A stretch of DNA of 7,363 bases from Candidatus Poribacteria bacterium (GTDB taxonomy: Bacteria; Poribacteria; WGA-4E; WGA-3G): the NCBI GenBank assembly GCA_009835515.1, contig VXXH01000439.1, positions 1 through 7,363 on the forward strand, in the 5' to 3' direction. How positions within the stretch are numbered: the first letter of the stretch is position 1; every line of letters begins with the position of its first letter. Position numbers and translations under genes: made by a program. This document shows, piece by piece, positions 1 through 5,920 of this stretch. The notes beneath the pieces are model-generated. The model ran no database searches, was not told the origin of the DNA, and saw nothing but the letters and a program-made list of their open reading frames with translations.

Positions 1-1151
1 TTTCTTTCGCCGACATCTTCTCTCCGTTTGAGGATCTCCTCGGCTTTATTCGCATAATCAATGCGGAGGGATTCTTGGTAGCCTAATATCTCCCGAAATT
101 TGGACACATTCGCATTGTGAAGCGGCTTAATGGTATAGAATTCTTTAAAACCCAGATCCCCCGGTGAACTCGTGTCAATCCCCATAATGATGGGGCCTTC
201 ATATCCTTCATAAGAAATAGCAACAAGTGGTAGTTTGTTCCCGATCTCTTGAAGCATATAGGTATCACGCGCTTCCTTGAACTCTTCCCATATCTGCGCT
301 ATCTGTTGCCGCGCTTCTTTTTCGGGTTGAGGCTTATACAGCGGGAATTTCGCAACTGCAAACGTTGCCACATTTGAATGAACGATTGTCAGAATCCCCC
401 AGACAAACATTGAGAGGATCAAAGTCGTCGCTGCTTCTTTTGTCCATATAGATAAAAGCATCCCTAAAAGATAGCAGATTGACACGTATAACAGCGAAAC
501 GATAAGGATCATAACAAGGCGTAGCAGATCCCCAATATCAAAATCAGTCGCGGGAGAGGCATAAGCAATAACGATGCCGACAGTGAAACTTATCACCACA
601 ATCGGAAACAGAGACAATATGCCGCCAAGGTATTTCCCAAGCACAAGGGCATCCCGCGGAACCGGATTGGATAACACCAGTTTTAGCGTGCCGTCCTCTC
701 TCTCCCCCGAAATCGTATTGTAGGCGAACAAGATCGCCAAAGCACTCAGCACAATCTTGAAGACGAAGATAACGTCAACAGAAAGGAAAATTGAGAGAAA
801 AGGATTATCTGACCCCTGTTTTTGTGCTTCTCTTTCCCAAATAGGTGTTGCGAGTTCAATGCTCACCATATCCGCGCCGGACTTTTCCGTTCCGACGTTA
901 AAGATGCTAAGCGAATTCGGTTTTCTGTGCGCTTTCGGATTAATTTGGCTGTAGAGATCCCATGTTCGCGTCTCGTCCTGATATTCCTGAACGGCAGTGT
1001 GATATGCCGCTAACCGCTTTTCGTAATCCGCAACCTGAACAAAAACGGCAGCTGCCGTTGACATCAGACAGACGATAAAACCGATCATAAATCGGGATGT
1101 CAGCACATTCGAGGTAAATTCCCGCTGGATAATTAGCCAAAGTGTTGTCAT
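1..1151 (-). CDS. ABC-2 type transporter permease, C-terminus cut by window edge
   Basis: Membrane subunit of an ABC transporter of the ABC-2 (NatB/NosY/GldF-like) class, acting in the cytoplasmic membrane with an ATPase not seen here. The frame is open for 383 codons from ATG at 1151 to position 1 without a stop, so the end of the gene is missing. The key signature is residues 146-166, TISGEREDGTLKLVLSNPVPR, followed by GKYLGG, which is the typical ABC-2 cytoplasmic segment. Likely membrane helices are at about 21-38, 125-144, 174-197, 209-233 and 240-257. A large, probably extracytoplasmic loop lies at 39-124, and a polar tail of more than 120 residues follows helix 5, so a last helix probably lies beyond the window. 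The start is 4 bp after the stop of the sigma-propeller gene, with no clear Shine-Dalgarno, which suggests translational coupling. Substrate unknown; import versus export cannot be decided, though export is usual for the class. Confidence 0.87.
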   Translation of the reverse strand, partial: MTTLWLIIQREFTSNVLTSRFMIGFIVCLMSTAAAVFVQVADYEKRLAAYHTAVQEYQDETRTWDLYSQINPKAHRKPNSLSIFNVGTEKSGADMVSIELATPIWEREAQKQGSDNPFLSIFLSVDVIFVFKIVLSALAILFAYNTISGEREDGTLKLVLSNPVPRDALVLGKYLGGILSLFPIVVISFTVGIVIAYASPATDFDIGDLLRLVMILIVSLLYVSICYLLGMLLSIWTKEAATTLILSMFVWGILTIVHSNVATFAVAKFPLYKPQPEKEARQQIAQIWEEFKEARDTYMLQEIGNKLPLVAISYEGYEGPIIMGIDTSSPGDLGFKEFYTIKPLHNANVSKFREILGYQESLRIDYANKAEEILKRREDVGER

Positions 1152-1155
1152 AGGT

Positions 1156-3888
1156 TTAGGCGGAACGCTCAAAACGAAGCACACCGCGGTGTTCTGTCCC
1201 AACGTAAAACGTGTTTTCATCAACAACGAGGGAAGTTACATTTCCCGAAATTTCCGGGGCGACCTGTTCCCAAGTTCCTGTATCGCTCTGTAGATGATAG
1301 ATACCTTCAGTGTTAGCCCCATAAACGGAGTCTCCAGCTGTAGCCAACGATTTGATAATAACAGGTTCCCCGGTTTTATCAATAAGCAGACTCCAGTCAA
1401 TACCGTCTTTTGAATTGAAAACGCCTTTGTCAGTTGCGACGTGAAGCGTTGAATCGGCAAAGACTATCTCTTTGAAATGCGCAACGGACAGCGGTAGGTT
1501 CGATGTGACATCGTTCCAACTGTCTCCACCATCAACGGATTGCCAGAGATGCCCATCCCGTTTACCGACATAGACAGTTTCCCCTGAAACAGCGATTTTA
1601 AAGCCTCTCCGCACGTTGTCACGTGAGAGTTCAATCGTCTCTTCCACGCCTGTATAGAACCATTCAGTCTCACCCGGTTTCCATCTGAAGAGTTTATAGT
1701 TGTATTCCATGTAGAATGTTTTACCGCTGACGGCGAAATCACCCCACAGGCCTTCCCATATTAATTCGTATGCCAATGCGGAGTCTTCCTGGACTTGTAT
1801 CAACTGTTTTAAGAATCGTTCTGCCCCAAAATCCGGGTTTTCTTGTATCAACTCGTCTGATAAAGGATCAATTGTAGAAGAAATCGTGACTATGAGTCCT
1901 TGCCCCACTTGTCGTTCGTCTTTGAAATCAAAGCTCCTGCCGCCTAATACGTGGCCCATCAGTTTCGCTGAATTAAAAGAGGGAGGTATCTCAGTAGGAA
2001 GGCTTAAGACCTTGCCATCGTTAGATAATCGGAAAATAGCAGTGGAATTGCCCCGAATTCCTTTTGCATGAAGCACACCGTCGGTTTCTACAACTTGAAC
2101 GATCAATGGCGGGTTTTCCTTGTGCGAGGGTCTATCTGTCTCTGATGCTACATTGACAGCATCCCACGATCGTCCCTCATCAATTGATTTGACGAGGTTT
2201 GGACCTACCCTCGCGTAAAGTGCAGGTGACTTATTTGATGCGGACCTCGCCATGAAACTGACTAAACCGTCTACACGACTTTCAAACCTTGTATTAAACC
2301 GGTGCCATGTTTGACCGCCATCCGTTGAGCGATGGATGCCAGTGCACCCGCGGGTGTAAAAGGTGTTTGGGGTCAACGCCAAGGTGCTGCCCACACTGAA
2401 CTGCATAGGCGTGATCCCTGAGGACTCGATATATGTCCAAGTGTCGCCACCATCGGTGGAGCGGACCACCATACCACTATCCTTTCCAATGACCAATAGC
2501 GTTTTTTCTGAGGCGAGCAGTGTTATCTGCGGAAGGACACGCATGAGGTCTCGCGCTTCCACAGGTGTTATATCTGTCCAAGAATCGCCACCATCGGCGG
2601 ATCTGAATACCCACCACGAAAGTTTCTCGCCTTTCCAGAGTGGCATGAAATTCTCTTGCGGTGTTCCGTCGCCTTCCAGAATATTCACCGATACTGCCAC
2701 ATAGATATGGTCTTCAGATACGACGACAGGATCGACACTAACAATATCATCCACTGGCAATTGCAGGTGTTCCCAAGTTCCTGCGTTAAGTCGGTATATC
2801 CCGCGATTCGTGCCAGCAAACAGTGTGCTTTGATGTATCCGTAACGAACGGATGCCAGCGTGCTCTGTCAAGTGATCGTGTAAGCCCTCGGTCATTACTG
2901 TCCATGAATTGCCAGCATTATCAGATCGGAAAATACCGTTATCAAGGCAGAGATAAAAGGTTTCTTCCGTTATTATCAGTTCTCGTGTATAGCCTTTCGG
3001 ACAAGGACCGATTGAATGCCATGTTGCGCCCTCGTCGGTTGAGGCGAATAATTCATGCGATGGAATAATATAGAGCGTGCCATTGTGTTCCGCTATAGGT
3101 ATACTGCCGTGCGTATCTTGACGCAGGAAATCGCTATTAACCAATCGCCATGTTTCTTCACCGGCAGGTAATTTGTAAATACTTTCGTCCCCAATAACGG
3201 CATAGAGTGTCTTATCCGAAGTTACAGATAATGTGTTTACGACGGGTCGTGTGCCGGGTTCATTCATCTGAATCCACTCCATGATATTCTCCGTAAAATT
3301 GTCTGGGAGTTCAAAACCACCTAATGTTTTGCGAACCATCAATTCTTCCTCCCTTAACCGTTTTCTTGCCCGATGCAGTCTGCTTTTAATCGTATTCAGT
3401 GGTACATCCAAAAACTTGCCAATCTCTTCACAACGCATATCACCCAGATAGTGAAGGGTTATCACAGTCTGTTCATTCTCAGACAGTTTGTTGAGCAGGT
3501 GTTTTACAACCTTATCCCGTGTTTCATTCGCAACACCCTCGCGCTGTTTCTCAAGATATTGGTTATAAGAAACCCTTTCCATCTCCGCTTCAGGCATAGT
3601 ATCAAGAGATTCGATGGGTTGCTGCGTTTTTCGTAAATACGCTAAACAGCAATTTCTGACAATCGTATGTAGCCATGCACCGAAGCGATTCGGGTCTCTG
3701 AGCGTCCAAAGTTGTTGGTAAACCTTAAGAAAGGTGTCCTGCGTAATCTCTTCGGCGAGATGGAAGTCACCTAACGTCCGCCAGGCAAAGGCGTGTATCT
3801 GCTTTTGATACTTTTTTACCAACGCTGTAAACGCGTTTTGATCGCCATTGAGAATCTGTTGAATTAATGTAACATCGTTACTTTGCAT
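1156..3888 (-). CDS. ECF sigma-70 factor fused to Asp-box (BNR/sortilin-like) beta-propeller repeats
   Basis: A 910-residue protein in one unbroken frame. Residues 12-85 are sigma region 2 (AEEITQDTFLKVYQQLW, then FGAWLHTIVRN), and about 131-184 are sigma region 4 with a helix-turn-helix (LSENEQTVITLHYLGDM, EEIGKFLDVPLNTIKSRLHR). Both look intact, so core RNA polymerase and promoter binding are expected. A linker at 186-215 contains LPDNFTENIM. Residues 216-910 hold about 14 blade-like units of the form TLY...GIYRS-x-DGG-x-TW; Asp-boxes S-x-D-x-G-x-T/S-W are at 283, 322 (N for D), 430, 477, 521, 568 and 784, with a degenerate one at 826. This would fit two seven-bladed propellers. No signal peptide or membrane helix is visible, so the propeller is predicted cytosolic, unlike most Asp-box proteins. 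The start ATG has an AGGAGG site 5 nt upstream. Typical ECF factors are near 190 residues; the propeller presumably acts as a built-in sensor or interaction domain (inference). Confidence 0.95.
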   Translation of the reverse strand: MQSNDVTLIQQILNGDQNAFTALVKKYQKQIHAFAWRTLGDFHLAEEITQDTFLKVYQQLWTLRDPNRFGAWLHTIVRNCCLAYLRKTQQPIESLDTMPEAEMERVSYNQYLEKQREGVANETRDKVVKHLLNKLSENEQTVITLHYLGDMRCEEIGKFLDVPLNTIKSRLHRARKRLREEELMVRKTLGGFELPDNFTENIMEWIQMNEPGTRPVVNTLSVTSDKTLYAVIGDESIYKLPAGEETWRLVNSDFLRQDTHGSIPIAEHNGTLYIIPSHELFASTDEGATWHSIGPCPKGYTRELIITEETFYLCLDNGIFRSDNAGNSWTVMTEGLHDHLTEHAGIRSLRIHQSTLFAGTNRGIYRLNAGTWEHLQLPVDDIVSVDPVVVSEDHIYVAVSVNILEGDGTPQENFMPLWKGEKLSWWVFRSADGGDSWTDITPVEARDLMRVLPQITLLASEKTLLVIGKDSGMVVRSTDGGDTWTYIESSGITPMQFSVGSTLALTPNTFYTRGCTGIHRSTDGGQTWHRFNTRFESRVDGLVSFMARSASNKSPALYARVGPNLVKSIDEGRSWDAVNVASETDRPSHKENPPLIVQVVETDGVLHAKGIRGNSTAIFRLSNDGKVLSLPTEIPPSFNSAKLMGHVLGGRSFDFKDERQVGQGLIVTISSTIDPLSDELIQENPDFGAERFLKQLIQVQEDSALAYELIWEGLWGDFAVSGKTFYMEYNYKLFRWKPGETEWFYTGVEETIELSRDNVRRGFKIAVSGETVYVGKRDGHLWQSVDGGDSWNDVTSNLPLSVAHFKEIVFADSTLHVATDKGVFNSKDGIDWSLLIDKTGEPVIIKSLATAGDSVYGANTEGIYHLQSDTGTWEQVAPEISGNVTSLVVDENTFYVGTEHRGVLRFERSA
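1393..3042 (-). repeat. Array of Asp-box/propeller repeats inside the sigma fusion gene
   Basis: This stretch runs from the first to the last recognisable Asp-box codon block. The repeats are visible in DNA as well as in protein: the 13-mer tcgccaccatcgg occurs at 2444-2456 and 2585-2597, with looser copies near 1528 and 2318. All encode the D-G-G core of an Asp-box. The 16-mer tgttcccaagttcctg occurs identically at 1265-1280 and 2768-2783, encoding G-T-W-E in two blades that lack a full Asp-box. Such near-identity suggests blade duplication, and makes this a place where slippage or misassembly could change the number of blades. Confidence 0.75.
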
Positions 3889-3893
3889 AAGTG

Positions 3894-3899
3894 CCTCCT
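3894..3899 (-). promoter_or_regulatory. Strong Shine-Dalgarno of the sigma-propeller gene
   Basis: The minus strand reads AGGAGG at 3899-3894, 5 nt before the ATG at 3888. It is the best ribosome-binding site in the window and fixes the start of the sigma factor; the first residues MQSNDVTLIQQIL then lead directly into sigma region 2, as usual for ECF factors. Confidence 0.85.
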
Positions 3900-3924
3900 A
3901 ATGGGATTCTCTCTTATGATATAA

Positions 3925-3951
3925 GGATACATGCAAAGGGCAAAAGGTTGC
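3925..3951 (-). promoter_or_regulatory. Candidate ECF-type promoter of the sigma-propeller gene
   Basis: On the minus strand GCAACC (3951-3946) and GTATCC (3930-3925) are separated by 15 nt. The AAC core in the -35 position and a GT-rich -10 at this distance are the usual layout of ECF-dependent promoters, and the -10 would place the transcript start about 30 nt before the ATG. An A/T-rich tract (3961-3977) lies just upstream, as an UP element would. A housekeeping reading is also possible: TTGCCC (3943-3938), 16 nt, TATCAT (3921-3916). Both overlap and sequence alone cannot choose. If the ECF reading is right, the gene may activate itself. Confidence 0.4.
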
Positions 3952-4019
3952 ATACAGGGCAAATTTTTTAAAAAAAGCAGTTAGCGTATAGAATTTTCTT
4001 TGAAATGGGGCTTATAAAA

Positions 4020-4081
4020 GTAGTAGGCACGCGCCGCGTGCCGTAAACAAATTGAAGAGGCGCGATAAATTGCGCGACTAC
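4020..4081. repeat. 62-bp intergenic palindromic element, two hairpins with GTAGT/ACTAC ends
   Basis: The element is bounded by GTAGT (4020-4024) and ACTAC (4077-4081), which are inverted copies. Inside are a perfect palindrome, ggcacgcg-c-cgcgtgcc (4026-4042), and a second stem, gcgcga-taaa-ttgcgc (about 4060-4075, one G-U pair), joined by an A-rich spacer. It stands out in base composition from the surrounding A/T-rich gap. It looks like a REP- or MITE-like dispersed repeat, a style I associate with Poribacteria intergenic DNA, but only one copy is in the window, so copy number is unverified. It lies just after mobA and may also act as a transcript end or RNA-stabilising structure; a TTTT run 6 nt past the strong hairpin on the minus strand is a weak hint of termination. 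Confidence 0.65.
4026..4042 (-). terminator. Possible weak terminator hairpin after mobA
   Basis: The perfect 8+1+8 palindrome would form a very stable GC stem in the minus-strand transcript of the mobA operon, and TACTAC then TTTT follows it. The U-run is short and displaced, so this is not a textbook intrinsic terminator. It sits about 55-70 nt beyond the mobA stop codon and before the sigma gene promoter, which is where a transcript end would be expected. Confidence 0.3.
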
Positions 4082-4095
4082 AAGTAGAAGTCTAA

Positions 4096-4773
4096 TTATT
4101 TTGTGTGTTTCACCAGAGTTTGTGCTTTTTCAAAATCTTCGGGTGTGTTAACGTTGAAAAATGAATGACCTTCAGAATCATAGGTTTTCCAAATTTCTGG
4201 TGCGAGGGTCAGGATATTCGCGCGTTCCTGTAGCGCGTGGACGCGCAAGTCGGGTTCATTCAGCATCTGTTCAATGACAGGCAAGCAACGTTTAGCGTAC
4301 ACCGCACACAACGTTTGAAGGGTCATCTGATCAGTGCTGTGGGAAGGGTTTGTAACCCCGATGTCTTTGTTACGACTGTACGTATAAGGCATCACTGCAT
4401 CATATTCACCTAAAATAGAGATGAGATAGGAGAGCAATTTCGGTTGTAAAAACGGACTATCGCATGCGACACAGAGTGCAGTGTTATGCGAAGCGTGCAT
4501 CAGACCGGTGTAGATACCCCCCAACGCACCAGCGTCTGGAATTATATCACTGTGCATCGGTGAACCGAGGTGCGCATATTCAGCAGGTGCATTGGTGATA
4601 AGCAAGAGTTCGTCAGTAACGCGACGCATGCGACGGATAACGTGTTCAATGAGCGAACCCTCGCCGAGTGGAAGCAACGCCTTATTCTGCCCCATCCGCC
4701 GACTCTTACCGCCCGCAAGAATAACGCCTGTGACTGGAAGCCTTTTTTTAGGTACGTTCAATGACATCGACAA
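4096..4773 (-). CDS. mobA: Molybdenum cofactor guanylyltransferase MobA
   Basis: Transfers GMP from GTP to molybdopterin to make the guanine dinucleotide form of the molybdenum cofactor used by DMSO-reductase-family enzymes; cytosolic. The 225 residues show the nucleotidyltransferase signature LAGGKSRRMGQNK (19-31) for GTP binding, GALGGIYTGL (82-91), the metal-binding CDSPFL (104-109, Asp105), LCAVYAKRCLPVIEQML near 155-171, and the C-terminal FNVNTPEDFEKA (206-217). Length is close to the family norm of about 190-210, with slight extensions. The preferred start is TTG at 4773, because AGGTGA lies 5 nt upstream; ATG at 4767 (third codon) is the alternative but is spaced 11 nt. The gene overlaps the end of the peptidase gene by 26 bp, pointing to coupled translation. 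No other cofactor genes or molybdoenzymes are in the window. Confidence 0.92.
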   Translation of the reverse strand: MSMSLNVPKKRLPVTGVILAGGKSRRMGQNKALLPLGEGSLIEHVIRRMRRVTDELLLITNAPAEYAHLGSPMHSDIIPDAGALGGIYTGLMHASHNTALCVACDSPFLQPKLLSYLISILGEYDAVMPYTYSRNKDIGVTNPSHSTDQMTLQTLCAVYAKRCLPVIEQMLNEPDLRVHALQERANILTLAPEIWKTYDSEGHSFFNVNTPEDFEKAQTLVKHTK

Positions 4774-5911
4774 CTAACTCACCTACCTGTTGCAGACTTT
4801 CCGTATTGAGCAGTTCGCTCCGATCCCGTTTTGAGTGTACCTTTAAGGCGACACTGCCCACACCTCTTGCCGTTAATGTAACCGTTTCAAATCCACGACT
4901 GGCAATCGGAATGCTGTCCAATCCGACCCCAATAGGTAAATAACGATCCGAGACGTGTATACCGAGTGCTTCACCTGATGTACGAAACAGGTCTGATAGT
5001 GCCCTCGTCGTGCGGGTTGGTGGAATTCCGTAGCGTGTGACGACGTTAACACCGTCTCCAACGCCGAGTCCGTCTAAATTGATAACGTAAGTATTTTCTC
5101 GGTCATATTCGTCGGCATGCGTTTGGATATAGCGCAGTGCGCCGCACATGCCGTACTCTTCGGCACCGGTGGCGAGGAATGTTACAGATTTTTTCTCCTC
5201 GCGCGCCATCACTACGCGCGCCACCTCAAGCATAACACCAACCCCCGAAGCGTTATCAAACCCGCCGGGGGAGCGGTTCTGTGTCACATTAATTTGCAAA
5301 AGCAACAGGCAAAAACTCGTAATCCCCGCAACACCCCAGACGATGTAATTAGGTAACCAAACGGCGGCAAAGAGCTTAATGAGCATTAAAGTTGTCAATA
5401 CGAGAAGCCCGGTAATCGCGATACCGTAGGACACTGCCCGAACAGCAATCGGCAATACCTGTGATTTGGAGTCATAGTGCGCGACGAACAAAAAAGCAGG
5501 GGTGTTATCTTCTTGTTCCACTCCATTTTTTGCGATGATGTTCTCCGTACGACACCGCTTACCGACATCATACAACCCCTCAAGCCGCTTTTGCCATTGG
5601 GTAAAGAACAACGCGATAGCAAGGCTCAGTAAGCAAGCGAGGCATAGAAGTACTGGAAATCGTTCACCGAACCACGGCACGAACAAAACTACCGGCACGA
5701 AGAGAACTGAAAGAATACGCGGCAATACCTCGGCGGGGAATTTTGTAAACGAGAACGGTTCCCATGAAACGTCGAGGCCTAACGCCGTGAATTGCTCGAC
5801 GATATAGTCTTGTGCTTCTGCTTCACCCACGCTGTCCACTAATCTCGGAAAAGCGAGTTGTGTGATGTGGTAATATGCGAGTTTGGCATCATAAGCGAGA
5901 TTCGTATCCAT
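4748..5911 (-). CDS. M28 family zinc metallopeptidase with integral membrane helices
   Basis: Predicted di-zinc aminopeptidase-like hydrolase of family M28. The zinc and catalytic motifs are all present in order: AHYDS (H145, D147), FDNASGVG (bridging D219), ATGAEEYG (general base E251, ligand E252), INLDGLG (D280) and VHSKRD (H359). The 387 residues match a single M28 domain, but four hydrophobic helices are inserted: about 62-80 and 85-103 before the first zinc ligand, and about 155-178 and 184-207 between the HYD and DNAS motifs. There is no signal peptide; the basic segment 104-122 suggests that the soluble parts, and so the active site, face the cytoplasm (inference by the positive-inside rule). 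The start is 9 bp after the sulfatase stop (tandem TGA TAA), with a weak AAGGA upstream, and the end overlaps mobA. Substrate unknown; peptide, aminoacyl or other amide substrates occur in the family. Confidence 0.92.
   Translation of the reverse strand: MDTNLAYDAKLAYYHITQLAFPRLVDSVGEAEAQDYIVEQFTALGLDVSWEPFSFTKFPAEVLPRILSVLFVPVVLFVPWFGERFPVLLCLACLLSLAIALFFTQWQKRLEGLYDVGKRCRTENIIAKNGVEQEDNTPAFLFVAHYDSKSQVLPIAVRAVSYGIAITGLLVLTTLMLIKLFAAVWLPNYIVWGVAGITSFCLLLLQINVTQNRSPGGFDNASGVGVMLEVARVVMAREEKKSVTFLATGAEEYGMCGALRYIQTHADEYDRENTYVINLDGLGVGDGVNVVTRYGIPPTRTTRALSDLFRTSGEALGIHVSDRYLPIGVGLDSIPIASRGFETVTLTARGVGSVALKVHSKRDRSELLNTESLQQVGELVVDVIERT
4779..4784 (-). promoter_or_regulatory. Shine-Dalgarno deciding the mobA TTG start
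   Basis: The minus strand reads AGGTGA at 4784-4779, an exact match to the anti-Shine-Dalgarno complement, 5 nt before TTG (4773-4771). The next in-frame ATG (4767) would be 11 nt away, which is less favourable for this register. The site lies inside the coding sequence of the upstream peptidase. Confidence 0.55.
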
Positions 5912-5920
5912 CTGAATTTA

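Noticed and set aside
940..1140. Small minus-strand open frame (66 residues) upstream end of the permease region
   Set aside because: It is a shifted frame inside the permease gene; the frame from ATG 1151 is open across the whole region and encodes clear ABC-2 motifs and membrane helices.
2363..2704. Plus-strand open frame of 113 residues antisense to the propeller region
   Set aside because: It reads through the complement of Asp-box codons; its repeats (SPPSVE, SPPSAD) are mirror products of the real repeats. No ribosome site or promoter is apparent.
3244..3340. Possible assembly join or frameshift making an artificial sigma-propeller fusion
   Set aside because: The frame is continuous, with no stop or low-complexity join, and codon use does not visibly change across the linker; read data would still be needed to be certain.
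3961..3978. A/T tract considered as an intrinsic terminator
   Set aside because: There is no GC-rich stem directly before the tract in either direction; it fits better as upstream A/T-rich promoter DNA.
3889..4095. A separate anti-sigma factor gene next to the sigma factor
   Set aside because: The gap upstream has no coding frame of useful length, and the downstream gene is an ABC permease without a zinc-finger anti-sigma domain.
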